Part shown: one piece after another, positions 11,047 through 23,900 of the stretch
How positions within the stretch are numbered: position 1 is the stretch's first letter
Layout of the letters: every line of letters begins with the position of its first letter
Source of the DNA: Marsupella aquatica
Taxonomy: Eukaryota; Marchantiophyta
Direction: 5' to 3'
DNA: 64,000 bases
Assembly (NCBI GenBank): GCA_973895155.1
Contig: OZ316896.1
Location: 5,704,001 to 5,768,000 of the forward strand
Translations under genes and position numbers: made by a program
Notes under the pieces: generated by a model
The model's database searches: none
The model's input: the letters and a program-made list of their open reading frames with translations, nothing else
Told to the model about the DNA's origin: nothing

Positions 11047-12750
11047 TCGCGTTCGTGGTTCGGTGGCCTGGGCAGTGGTGAGAGCGTTTCATTGTGTTGG
11101 ATCGTGGTGGAAGATTGAATCGTCGTCAATGATTGCGTGATTGTTTCACTGGTCGTTTCGCGTTGAAGGTTTCGTGCTTGAATACGGTGACGGTTTCCCG
11201 ATTGAAACTTCAGCTTGGAGTGTCGGATGTGTCTCTGTTGTTTGAAGTACTGTCAAGAGGACAGTCTAGCGATCTCTTATGCGCGTCGGCGGGCACTACG
11301 TTTTGGTGAAGGTTTCAGTGCTTTTCATCATTGGTGTGCCGAGTAATCTTGTATATTGAGGTTGCTGTTTAGAGCTTTATGCTCTTGGTTATGGCTTATG
11401 TAAGGTTCGTCTCTCTCTCGTGTGGGGCCGAAGGAGTCTCTTTCTCTTCGTGAAAAGTCGTGAATTGTGGGGCCAATGTTGCATTATTTTTGCAAATTTT
11501 AGTTCATCCTTAAGTCGCCGTATCGCAACATTATACGGCGCTGCGGACGGGCTTGAGTCCAGCCGGTGTATTATCTTCGGGCACGAGGCCCTATGTTCCC
11601 CATTGGCATTGAGGGAGAGCCCGAGGTCTAAGAAGGTACATCTGTACCTGCAGGTACAGTACTTGAAAGTACTGTATTGAGTGGGGAGGGGGAGTTCGTA
11701 GCTCCCTCCTCTCAAGAGCTCTTGAAGAGGGCACGAGGCCCTGTGCAGGTACGACTGTACTTGCTGGTACAATTTTATTTTCTTTTAAGTGTGGGGAAGG
11801 GAAATTCGTATCTCCCTTCTCTCAGGAGCTTTAATGGGGCCCATTGCCCTATGCTGAAAGAGCGAAGGGGAGGGGAGAGAGTCTCCTCCTTTGAGGAGCA
11901 CTTAATAAATGGGGGCTCAAAGCCCTATGGAGGTGTGCAGGAGCCAGGAGGTGCATTAAGCTCCCTTTTTTCAGGAGCTAGGAGGGGAGTTAATGGTCCC
12001 TCTTTCCAGGAGCTTTGAAGGAGGGCTCGAAGCCCTATGATCAAGCCAGGAGGGCTCGAGTGAATTTTGAGGGGTACAAGGGGGGCATTAACGGCCCCTG
12101 TACCTGGTGCACAGCAGGACGGAGGGCTAGAGTGGAGGTCGACGCGCGACCCTATGCGCGGGAGGGCAAGGCACGGAAAAGTTTTTTTTAAAGAATTTTT
12201 TGAGGTCGGTAGGGACGAACGCTCGTCCCTAGTCTTCATTTTTTTTCTTCTTTGTTCTTTTCTTTTTCTCTCCGCGATTACTCTTACTTCCCAGGTGGAC
12301 AGGTGTTGGCTCCACATTTCTTCTGCTGTAAAATTCGACTGTACTTTGATTCCCTCCGAAAGATACTTTTCCAGAGAGCTGAATTTTGGCCAAAATTTCC
12401 GAATTCGGCGGTTGTCGAGGCAGAATTTTTTCGCACTGCTTTGCAAGGGGATACTCAAGGGAGTTGAGCACGGGCTTGTGAAATCGATTTGCATTTAACT
12501 ATGCAAAATTTTTTCGGGACCTAAGATACCCGACGGGGGTCAAAACGGCCATTTTGACCCCCCTCCGGTCCGGGTTGAATAAGTTTTCGCTGGAGAAGTT
12601 TTTTGCCAAATCATTTTCAGATTTTGGTAGTGTACCTTGCAGGCTACGCAGCAGTGCATTCCATTTCCACTTTCACCAACTTTCATTTTTTGGTGACTTT
12701 TTGGGTGGAGGTATTTCGGTTGTGTTTCCTATGTGTTTGTGGCAGCATCA
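11047..12750 (+). other. Long structured 5' leader of the copia element
   Basis: 1.7 kb separate the primer site from the gag ATG. The leader holds five degenerate copies of a small stem-loop box of the type GGGC-N5-GCCCTATG, at 11579, 11729, 11837, 11913 and 12023. Most are followed or preceded by an AGGAGCT-like box. Open frames here, including a 189-codon one on the minus strand, have no recognisable domain and look like by-products of the repeats. Dimerisation, packaging or translational roles are possible but unproven. Confidence 0.7.
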
Positions 12751-15700
12751 ATGACTTCAAGAAAGCTTGCGGCGCCGAAGTTTGAGGTGGAGAAGTTTGA
12801 CGGGAAGGTCAGCTTCAGCCTCTGGACTCGGAAGGTGACCAATGTGTTGATCCAGCAGGGTCTTGAGAAGACCCTCACTGGAGTGAAACCCTCGAATCTA
12901 ACAGATGAGGAGTGGGAGGACATGTCGGTGCAGGCGTGTAGCACAATTGAGTTGTTCTTGGCAAACAACATTCTCAAGAACGTGTTGGGGATGGATCAGA
13001 ATGCCAAGAAAATCTGGGATATGCTTACTCAGCTATACCAGAGTACTTCGTTGACTACTCGCATTTATCACTTGGAGCGGCTGTTCAGGTTGAAGTTGAA
13101 GGATGGTGGCAACATGCGTGATCACCTCAGTCTCTTTGATGAGATTGTGCACGAGGTGGCCACAGCGGGAGACAAGTTGACCGATGAGTATCTTGCGATG
13201 CATTTGTTGATGTCGCTTCCTCAGAGCTATTCAACGTTGGTGACAGTCATCACACATGACAAGTCTACATTGAAGCTGGATGAGGTAAAGGCTACCATTC
13301 TTGCAGAATGGGGCAAGCGACAACTTTCTGGCCGTGACAATGAGTCTGCTGCCTTAGTGGTTAGAGGCAGATCGACGGAGCGTACTACGGATCAGTCTAG
13401 ATCTAAATCACATAGTAGATCTAAATCTAAGTCCCGTAGTAAGAAAGTGCAGTGTTGGCATTGCCATGAGAAGGGCCACACCAAGTGGAATTGTCCTTCT
13501 CTGTCGAAGCAGAAGCGTCCTGCTTCCAATGGTGCGTCCTCATCGTCAGCTGGTATTGTGATTGCTGATAATGAGGATGCTGCTGAAGTGCTATGTATTG
13601 GTGCTGTGAATTCTGTGTATGACAATAAATGGATGTTGGATTCGGGTTCCTCTTATCACGTGTGTCCAACGCAATCGTATTTCTCCACTTACCAACCTTG
13701 TACCGGTACTGTGGAAATCGGAAATGGAGTCCGATGTGCGATTGTTGGCATGGGGACTATCAAATTCCGGATGTTTGATGGTGTTGTGCGAGCACTGACG
13801 GGAGTCAGACACATACCAGACATCTCTAAAAATTTGATTTCTCTTGGTGCTTTGGAAGCTGGTGGATCTCATTTCACTGCACGTGATGGTGCGCTCTTTG
13901 TCGTCAAAGATGATGTATCTTTGATTAAGGCGCTACGGCAGAATAATTTGTACATCTTGGAAGGAGATGTCATTGCTCCTAGAGTGGAGCATGTGGATTC
14001 TATGGTGGAACGTTCGGATGCAACGGCAACATCTGCTGTAGAGTCATCTACGGCTGCTTCAATTGAAGCACCCTCAACATCTGGTCGCACACAAGCCATA
14101 GATTTGTGGCATGCACGGTTGGGGCACTTGAGTGGTAAAGGATTGGCAGCCTTGGCAAACAGAGATTTGTTGCAAGGCGCTCAATCTGGTAAACTCTCTT
14201 TCTGTGAAGATTGCATCTTCGGCAAGCAGAGGAGAGTGAGTTTCAGTTCTAGTTCATACCATTCTCATGAAATTCTTGAGTATGTACATTCGGATGTTTG
14301 GGGTCCAGCGCCGGAGCCGTCGTTGGGTGGAGCCAGATATTTTGTGACATTTGTAGATGATTACTCTCGAATGTGTTGGTTGTACTACATGAAGGAGAAG
14401 TCTCAAGTCTTTGAGATTTTCAAGGAGTGGAAAGCCATGGTAGAGCTACAAACTGGGAAGGAGTTGAAGTGTGTTCGGTCCGATAACGGTGGCGAGTATA
14501 AGTCCAATGAGTTTGATCAATTTGGTCGGGACCTTGGCCTCAAGCGTCATTACACTGTACCGGAGACCCCGCAGCAGAATGGAGTTGCAGAACGGTTGAA
14601 TCAGACATTACTGGAGAAAGCACGCAGCATGCTATGTAAGTCCAAGTTGCCCAACAACTTTTGGGCTGAAGCTGTCAACCAAGCTGCATACGTCTACAAT
14701 CTGTCACCGCATAGTAGTAAGTTGATGCAGACTCCATTTGAGTTGTGGTATAAGAGACCTGCTGATTACTCTAGACTCCGAGTTTTTGGTTGTGCTGCCT
14801 ATGTTCACATTGAGCAGACACACAGGTCTAAGTTGGATCCCAAGTCTAAGAAATGTATTTTTCTAGGCTTTAGTCCTGGGCAGAAGGGCTATAAATTGTG
14901 GGATCCTGTCGATTGCAAGGCAGTTGTGAGCAGAAATGTTGTTTTTGATGAAGAATGGTTGTCAAGACCCCGGGATATTCAGGAGGAACAGGTGGAGGAA
15001 CCCACTACGGTGGAGCTTGGTGGCGATGAGGAAGCTGCTGGTCCCTCTGGTAGAGGTGCAATTCCTCAACCAAGGCGCTCCACCAGGGCCAATTTTGGCC
15101 AACCCCCTGATAGATTTGGTTTTGCAGATCCTCGTGTTCACGTTGTTGAGCATGACGATGATCCCGGTGTTATTTTGCTTACTAAAGATGGAGACCCCTC
15201 TAGATATGAAGAAGCTATGACCTCTCCAGAGAAGGATAAGTGGATGGAGGCGATGTTGAAGGAGATGAATTCTTTGAAGAAGAATTCAACTTGGCGCTTA
15301 ACTGACATGCCTCATGGGAAAACACTGGTTCCGTGTAGATGGTTGTACAAGAAGAAGCAGGATGGCACTTACAAGGCTCGCCTTGTGGCCAAAGGGTACA
15401 CCCAGAAGGAGGGCTTGGACTACACGGAAATTTTCTCACCAGTTGTCAAACTCACTACTATCCGTTTTTTACTTGCGATTGTGACATTCTATGATCTTGA
15501 GTTAGATCAGATGGATGTAATTACTGCTTTCCTGCATGGATTGCTTGATGTGGAGATTTATATGACTCAGCCTCCAGGTTTTATTGATGAGAAGACCAGA
15601 CACTTGGTGTGTAAGCTCTTGCGCTCGTTATAAGGATTGAAGCAGAGTCCCAGACAGTGGAATAAGCGTTTTGATTCCTTCATGTTATCTCAGGGGTTCA

Positions 15701-16767
15701 CACGAAGTGAACATGATTGTTGTATTTACATGAAGGAGGTGGAGAATTACTCACGTTTTGGTTACATTGTGTTGGCATTGTACGTGGATGACATGCTGAT
15801 CCTGGCTGAGAATAAGTCTGATGTTGCCCATCTGAAAGCAATGCTGAGTAAGGAGTTTTCAATGAAGGACTTGGGTCAGGCCAAGAAGATACTAGGGATG
15901 GAGATTCATCGTGACAGGGAGCAAAGGCAATTATGGTTGTCTTAGAGGCAGTATTTGGAGAAGGTACTTGCCAAGTATGGAATGGAGAATGCAAAACCAG
16001 TTGGTACTCCATTGGCCTCCCACTTTAAACTCTCAAAGAATGATTGCCCTTCTAGTGAGAGTGATAGACTGGCGATGAAACATGTTCCCTATGATAGTGT
16101 TGTGGGTAGTTTGATGTATGCAATGACATGCACTAGACCTGACATTGCCCACGCTGTTAGCATTTTGAGCAGATTTATGGCAAATCCTGGTAAGCTTCAC
16201 TGGGAAGCAGTGAAGTGGGTTTTGCCGTATTTGAAAGGTACCTTAGATTGTGGGATCTTATTTGACGGTAAAGCAGACTCTACATTAGAGTTGGAAGGTT
16301 TTGTAGATTCAGATTATGCTGGTAACTTGGATAACAGAAAGTCTACTACAGGCTATGTGTTTATGCTGGGTGGAGGTTGTATCAGCTGGAAGTCGGCAAC
16401 TCAATCTTGTGTTGCGTTGTCTACTACTGAGGCTGAGTACATGGCTGCATGTGAGGCAACCAAGGAGCTGATCTGGCTACGGAGATTGGTGAGTGATCTG
16501 GGTCTTTCACCTGAAAGACCGGTGCTGCTGTGCGACAGTCAAAGTGCTTTGCATCTGGCTAAGAACCCTGTGTTCCATGCCAGGACAAAGCACATTGACA
16601 TTCGTTATCACTTCATCCGTGAGGTGATTGAGACGAAGCAGATGTTTCTGGAGAAGGTGGCTTCAGAGGAGAATGCGGCAGACATGCTTACCAAAGTTTT
16701 ACCTACCAGTAGCTTTAGTCATTGTGTGGATATTATTAATGTTAGGGCCAAACCAGTGACTATGTAA
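12751..16767 (+). pseudogene. Copia gag-pol polyprotein with two in-frame stop codons
   Basis: A single frame of 1,339 codons runs from the ATG at 12751 to the TAA at 16765-16767. Gag starts MTSRKLAAPKFEVEKF. A CCHC knuckle lies at about residue 235, the aspartic protease DSG at about 297, the integrase HHCC region (WHARLGHL) from about 452 and the integrase core after it. RT carries MDVITAFLHG and YVDDM (about 1011), and RNase H contains STTEAEYMA at about 1222. TAA at 15631-15633 (codon 961) and TAG at 15943-15945 (codon 1065) both interrupt RT without changing frame. The annotated start is the ATG in gag context; an upstream GTG in the same frame is ignored. The rest of the protein is well preserved, matching the low LTR divergence. 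Confidence 0.95.
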
Positions 16768-16823
16768 ATATGTTACTTAGTTACATATTGTATATCACCT
16801 GACTCATTGTGTGAACTTGAGTC

Positions 16824-16834
16824 AAGGTGGAGAT
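16824..16834 (+). promoter_or_regulatory. Polypurine tract of the copia element
   Basis: AAGGTGGAGAT lies immediately before the right LTR, the expected position of the primer for plus-strand DNA synthesis, and has the form typical of plant copia elements. Confidence 0.88.
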
Positions 16835-17128
16835 TGTTAGGAATTGACTCTAGTTCCCGACATAGTTAGCTTGGCCTTACTAGGGTTAGTTTTAACCCTA
16901 GATTACATTAGGATAAGATCCGCTTAGTTTAGGCCCACTCATCTTGGCCCCCTTGGGGGTATAGGCTGGAGGGAGAGCACTCTCTCCCTCATTCTTCACA
17001 TGTACTCTCATTTGCTATGGAGCCTTCGGGAGTTTCTCCACTCGGGGTGTCTCGTCGGTGTAGCGTCTGATTGAGTGTCTCTCATATTTCCGCATTGCTG
17101 TCTAGTCCAGAGCCGACGGTTTCTTACA
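16835..17128 (+). repeat. 3' LTR of the copia element
   Basis: 294 bp with the same ends and length as the left LTR and two substitutions between them. It is followed directly by the ACTCG target duplication. Confidence 0.97.
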
Positions 17129-17133
17129 ACTCG
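17129..17133. other. Target site duplication ACTCG, right copy
   Basis: Second copy of the five bases found at 10733-10737, which confirms the element boundaries. Confidence 0.93.
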
Positions 17134-20100
17134 TGCTGGCCTTGTTGGTGAGGTCAGTGGTGGGCATCTTATCTTTGGCAAAGAGCCCTAGGAATGACTG
17201 CCCATTTAAATAACTGTTTGCAAAGAATGGGAGCAGTCAAACATGAGAAAATTCCAATTTCTTTGCTGCCATGGCCGTCCAGGTGTTGCTTGATTGGTTG
17301 TCTGGCGAGCAAGGGCAGGCAATGGCACCGCACACCCAAATCCACCAGCCGTGGCATGCAGGAGGCTGCTTCTGGCTGGTTGGAAGCCAAGGTTTGACAA
17401 TAGCAGGGTCCAGAGGGGATTGAAAAGTTGCTTCAGCAAGAGAGCTTTGCCAAAATTGTAGCCAACTGGGCATTCCTTGCAATGGGTAAGAATGCTCTTA
17501 GAGCATCCGCACTAGTGCCCTGGATATATTTTCCGCTGTGTTGCAACATGATAGTGAATCATATCTTTGAGGTTTGTGTTGGCCACATGTATTCCAAACA
17601 ATTCTCTGGCTTGGGCCCCAACTTGAGATGCGGACAGTCTGCTAGTTTGGGCAGATTTCAGAGCACCAAAATCTTTCTTGCACTGCCAAAACTCAGTACG
17701 GTAGTGCCATCTGAGTGTAAATGTGTTATGTAAGTTTTAAGAATCCTTAAAGTATCTTGATTTGCACACAGGAAAGTTAATTAATTAATTTTTAATAAAG
17801 CAGGAGGATGATATTATGGCATTGTGTTATTTTCCTGGAATACTAAACAACAAATATATTGTGCAGGTCCAGTGTGAACTGGGAGGGCACTACGGCACAA
17901 CACAGGCAGGCTTGCAAACTTGTGCATATGCTGTAATAGTTTATTTTATTGTGTATGAAATGGACTTCTGCTACTATAATTTTTGAGTGATACTTGACTT
18001 GCCTGAATTCTAAGCAAATTTATGACAGAGAAGAGGCCAATTTAAACAGAAGAACCAAATAGATAAGAGTGTGAAGAGTAAGGACAGGACAAGGAATGCC
18101 CAAGAAGATTCAGGTTTTCATGGTCCGTGCACCCCTTTTCCTTTTTTCCATGGGCAGTATTAGGCTGTTTTGCATGTAGGCAGCCCTTTCTTGTGCAGCC
18201 CTCTACTTAACTGATGACATCATATGCATGATAGAGTGAGATTTTCATCCTTGAGCTCCCTCCTCAGGCCGGACCTGGGCAAGCCTGATAGCACTTTGTA
18301 GAGATCCAAGGGAGAATGCCAAAATCATTCTGGCCCTTGCAGTCCCAACTTTTGAGAAACAAACAACAAAACATTTGGATGATGGAGTGGGCATGCAGCA
18401 GTTCTTCTCAAGTTTGAGTTGATTAATGCATGCTTAGCACGTCCATTAGATTCTGTGATCCATCCGCAATCCCTTTTGCCCTGCAGTTTAGGGAGTTTCA
18501 AGGGCCAAACATTGAGGGCCAGCTGCAAGCAAGACAACCCTAAGTAAGTATGAATGTGATGGCTAACACCTGGGTGTCCCATCAGTCATTATTTTAGGCA
18601 GCTACTTTTGAGTTTGTTCAAAGTTGCCTGACAGAATCCTTGTTGAAATTCATAAGTCAGATGTAATGGTTCTCAAATAATATAATGGAGAATCTAATTA
18701 ATGTCTCATATGAATCTGTAAAACATGTTAGCAAAGAATATAGATTTCCCAAGGCATGGGAGGAGTCTTTCATGTACATGTCCCTACTTGTAATTACAAG
18801 TTAGTCAACATTGCAGTTACTGATATTAAGTGCAGTCTAATAGGGATTTCCTTGTATAGGTTGCACACATCAAGCTTTTCAAGCAACCCTTAAGCAATGA
18901 CAAGAACTTGCTCCCGGTATGTTCTGCAACGAGGCATCTATATTTACTCAATTTGCTCAGTTTGCATAAAAGGAAACCTCAAATTGCACTATCAAAGATT
19001 TGCAAAATTTGCCATTTTTGTAACCACATCGATGGGTTACAATGATTGATTAGTGCAAGAACTCTTGACCCCCAAGCCCTTGCAAGTGTCAATCTGTCAC
19101 TGTATGATTGAAACTCAAGCTTGAGTTGTTTCAATTGGCCTCAACTGAGGTTTGTGTATGCTCATCATAACTTTGGTAGAGTGCAGGCGTGGAAGGAATG
19201 GCCAGCCCTAAATAGTCTACATCTTTTGTGGGTTTTGTGTCCATGTCACAGAGGAAAATTATATGTTTCTTCAATAAAGGCCAGACCATTCTTCTTGTTT
19301 GAAAGATTGCCATGATCACCAACCCAAGTCCCATTAGCCAATTAGAGGCTTTCTTAATCTCTTGCGTGCTTGGCATTTTCAGTACCATAGACACACTACA
19401 CATTGTTTCAGGTTTGTAAGCTGCACTGCAGACTGACTGATTGAGTTAACGCTCTATCATGGGCCCACTAGAAGGAACCCCCCGAGAACCTGATCACTGG
19501 CCGGCCTTTAGGAGTTTGCTGTTCCAACTATAATCTCTAAATTACTTGCTTAGTTGCGTCCTTTCCGGGCCCAACTTCTTCCCTGGTAGCGGCCTCCCAA
19601 GTCTTAGCGCTTCAACCTTTGGTGCTTTGGGCTGGTGTCCTTTTTTGGGCCCCCTATTTTGTATGTTGGCTGCTTGAATAAAATTCAATTGGTCTCCCAG
19701 GCAACCAAAAAAAAAGAACATTTGATGCTAGACCAAATACTTTTTGAGAATTATACAAAGCAAAAGTGTTATCTGAATAAAAAGTGATGTTTCACAATAG
19801 TCTATGCTGGTGTTGGCAATCCATTCCAACATCTTGTCAGACTTGCATTCTACCATAGGGGCTATCAGGTGAGCGCATGCCTTATGCAAAACCTTAATAT
19901 AACCCTTCAAAGTATAGCACGGTAACCTTAAATAAAATTTCTAGATTTCAGTTTTCACTTTGAAAACAATGTCTACACTGATAAATCAGTGTTTTATTTA
20001 CAAATTCTAGGAACATATCGAAAATATGCATTGTAATTTTTTTCCCAAGTACCTAATTTTTTTTGTGAGGGACAGAAAATTTCAGTCATGAATTATTTGT

Positions 20101-20300
20101 GGCGCCCACCTCATTATCACTATAGTATAATTATGTGGGAGCTTCAGTCTCTCTTGCACACTGAAGGGGATGCTAAACAAGTGGAAAAGTGGGAAAGCCT
20201 CTCTGCCATGATTGTGGGCTCGATTCAAAGCCCTGAGCACGTACTGTAGTATGGGATGCATTTTATGAGTGAAACATTGAAGACGTCTTTTCTCATGTGC
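17134..20300. other. Intergenic between the copia element and PRUNE
   Basis: No gene recognised; all open frames are short and without motifs. The stretch 19440-19712 ends in an AATAAA-like signal and an A9 run and may be the 3' end of an old retroposon. The sequence just before 20300 should include the PRUNE 3' UTR. Confidence 0.4.
19440..19712 (+). mobile_element. Possible 3' end of a LINE-like retroposon
   Basis: A GC-richer stretch with TTTTTTGGGCCCCC and TTGTATGTTGGCTGCTTG is followed by GAATAAAATTC and a run of nine A at 19707-19715. This resembles a 5'-truncated LINE or retrosequence tail. No reverse transcriptase sequence is attached and no target duplication was found. Confidence 0.25.
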
Positions 20301-20959
20301 TTGAGATAGCTCTGGAAGAACTGCGAGTATCCCGACAGTCCACATAAGAGTTCATATCAACATTAGCAGCAAGTGGTTCCAAAGCTTTCTCGAGATATCT
20401 TGATTGAAGGCTTGTAACTCAAGCAATGTCATGGGAAAACGTTTCTGCGCTTGTGTTCCAATTACCATTTGGAGCAGAGATCTGTGTGAAGAAGACTCAC
20501 TCTCACGTTCAACACTTCTTCTGATTTCGACAATTTGGTGTCTTCCACTTTGGACAAAATTTGATTCCTTGATGGATGGAGTAAACGCATAGCATCAATA
20601 TCTGTCCTTGCGGCTTGGGAATTGATTGGCAAATGCGGATATTGAGCTCAGTGATAGCGTTTGCCTCAGTGCCAATTTTAGTACTCTACCGCGCAAAATA
20701 AACTGTTAAGATCTTACGGATTATTTTCCTGGATGCCGTCACTTGGCGTTGTTTATATACCAACATTTGTTCCGGCAAGCCTGCGAATCGCTACCAGAGG
20801 ATCAGTGTCCAGCACAACGAAGAAGAAGAGCAGGCAACTGCAATTGCCATCGACTGCATGCAAAAAGTAGGTGAGAAATTCTTTCGAGGAGCATATATTC
20901 ACATGGTTGAATATTTGGAGGAAAGGAAATACGAACCCTCGATGCGTAAAGTAGACAGT

Positions 20960-23900
20960 TTCAACTCGCGGTCATGATCACTGAAGCATGTGGCAATGTG
21001 CTCTGCGAGCTCGTTGTCTTCTAGCACCACTAGTATCTCCCTCTGGAAATCAGATCATTCGCTAACTCAAAACACAGGAAAAGCAACAGAACAGAGGAGG
21101 AGAAATAAAAAATTGGGAGTTCAGGGCTTAGGGTTCAGGGTGAAAGGTAAAATCTTCCAATGCGATCTTCGAATGTTTAAGAAAGTGCTTCAAATGCATC
21201 ATACATGATAACGGTCAAAATTGTCGAAGTAGCCTGTCACTATTAAGTGAAAGTCCAACTTCATTGTCCCTGCAAAATTAAACGCCAGACCAGCATCACT
21301 GACATGAACAAGAGACACCGTGGAAATCAGTTGTCATATCACAACTGTCCCTCTTGCAATCAAATTAGACAATTCTCCTGGAGAAAAAAATAGCAAATGA
21401 TAGAGAAGAATCAAGCTTGCCTCCTATTCTCGATTAATAAACTTCGCCTCTCAAGCATAGGTGGTTTCTTTGCCATATTCTAAAGGAACTATGCCCGGCA
21501 AGATGCAACTAATGCAGGTGAGTAGCAAAATCTCACAGCAAGCTGCGATTATTGTGTAATGAATCCTGTCCTTCGCAGATCAAACCAAAACCAATCTATG
21601 TTTCTTTTTCATATTCAGCGCACAATGATAGATTACAGGACTGGATTTACAACCAGTCAAAACAGGGTGGAATTTAATTCATCAGGTTAATTAATGGATG
21701 AATCAGATGAAAACAAAACTTACTTCCAAAATGTCTCAAGTCCCTTACGACATTTTTTCGGCTTAAAAGTGCAAAAAGAGGAACGCCAAGAGAACTCATG
21801 GCAGCAAATATGGGCCTTCCTCTCCCTGCACATCAATTTAGCATCATTCCCAATGCGCGTCTGAAGGGTTACTCCTGTCCATCATATCACACCTACACAG
21901 CGATTGATCCCTTTGTAACTGAATAACAATGCAACGACATAAGACAAGAATCTGTAAAGAAACTAGGAAAATTCGGTGAGAAGTTCCAACCAGTGCCTAG
22001 GTTCCACTCCATGAATTCCTTAGTCAACACGTCTTTTGTGCTCAGGTGCGATACGTCAAATCTCAGATTTCTCACTGCATCACCACATTCATTGTCGTAG
22101 CACTGAATTTAGACCAGGCAAGAAAAGTTGATAAGGTGAATTTTACTGACAAATTTTCAATCCAACATGATTTTGATTAGGAATGAACAGATCGAGGAGG
22201 AAGATATCAAGGCGGGTAAGACCGATTATTACTCAAATCGGAGTTGAAGAATTACATACAATATCTAAAGAAACCTTGTCTTCCGTAGCATCCAGCACCA
22301 TGTATCAAGAGAGCAGCCATCCACTCATCTCGAGTTGTACAATTGGAAAATGTGGCATCCAAGTTGGTTGTATCAAGTAGTATCGGACCTAGCTACAAAC
22401 ACAAAAGTGGTGCTGTGCTAGTTAGTAGACATATCTCTTCCTTTCACTCCAAGCCAATTGCATTCAAGACAAGGATTCAAACAGTATCACTTCCATTGCG
22501 ACCTTCATGCTCCTGACTTACCAATAGCCTACTCATTCCACACCCAGCCAACTGCGCTGGAGCTTCTGCTGCGTACTTCTCTGCTATAATTGTACAACAG
22601 GATCCAACCTGTAGAAGTAAGTTTAAAGATTAATCTCGTGACTTCAGGCATAAAGTAGGAGGCAGATCTCTCGCAGAAACTATTCTCAACACTAGTACAA
22701 AGGAAACTTAAAATATAACAGTTATATTCAGTCATTAGAGAAGAAACAATTAATGTTGACTGAGAAAAAGACCGAGGCGCACCTCTTCAATCTCCAAATT
22801 CAAGACCGATGGATAAACACTTGCAGGCTGCAGAAGACATAAGGTTGGATGCACATTATTAAGTTCAGACAAAGTAGTGTCTGCATAGATTGCTACAAAG
22901 GTCGAGTGCAGAAGACTCAGATATTGTGGAATGAACCAGAGCATATAAACCAATTATTGAACAATCTGCTATCCATTAAGCTGCACAGCAGGTCTTCGCT
23001 AGATTATTTCACTATTATGATATCCACGTATACCATAATTTAATAACTTTGACAATAATTCCATAACTCAACGAATTTAACCACCGCTTAAACCCCATTA
23101 TCTTCGGAGCAGCCTTATCAAACATTGTCGACATCTGTTGTTCCCTTACCTTAAATAAACGTTCTACTACATAGAAATGCCAAAATCCAATGGCCTGGCC
23201 ATTTAAAACAGATAATGTCTTTTCAGAACTGTAGATGAGATCACATTTAAGCAAGTTTTAAACCTTGGTTATCACTCTAGCTGTGTGGAAGATTTCAAAC
23301 TTACCAAATTGTGATCAATAATCGTTACGACAGTGTCTTCCAGATCGTCCTGCACGATGAGAAACAGTAGAAACACAGTAACTACTGTCAGTTATGTTAT
23401 AGTAGAAGTACAAATAACTTCTACTCAGGATGACATTTCGAACTGCCAGGCCAAATGGTAGGGATCATGGGACAGCAGAATCAACCTGGCAAACAATCTG
23501 AAGTGGAGAAATTGTATTGCATAAAAATTATTTCGTGTACTAAAGCTACCTCTTGATGCGGGGCGAGCTTGCTGTGATCCACAAGCACAAGACTCAGGCT
23601 GCCAAACTTCTTGTAGTTTGGAAGGCTTATCTGCATCACGACAATTCACTAATGATATGCGTCGCATCCACGAGGCTTGGCATCATAGGATAAGGAGTGG
23701 ACTTTTCAATCATCTTGTACAAAGCCTGACCCTAAACTGTCACCGTGTTTACAGAGGTCGTTAAGAGTGAAAGTGTACCTCGTCCACGAAAATGAAATTG
23801 GATGTGTCGACCCCACTGACTTTAAAAAGCCAGGCCGCCTCGTTTTTCTGTACAAAATCCTCCTTTCGCATGTTAATTACAGGAAGAATGTACTGGGACT

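Larger units (their letters stand above)
10738..17128 (+). mobile_element. Complete Ty1/copia LTR retrotransposon, 6.39 kb
   Basis: Two 294-bp LTRs (10738-11031 and 16835-17128) with TG..CA ends flank an internal region. In order this holds a primer site, a 1.7-kb leader, one gag-pol frame and a polypurine tract. Gag, zinc knuckle, protease, integrase, reverse transcriptase and RNase H appear in the copia order, with integrase before RT. The LTRs differ at only two positions that I can find, so the insertion is recent. Two in-frame stops in pol make this copy defective unless it is rescued in trans. Confidence 0.97.

Noticed and set aside
11925-12494. 189-codon minus-strand frame in the copia leader
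   Set aside because: Lies inside the element's 5' leader repeats, antisense to transcription, with no recognisable domain or start context.
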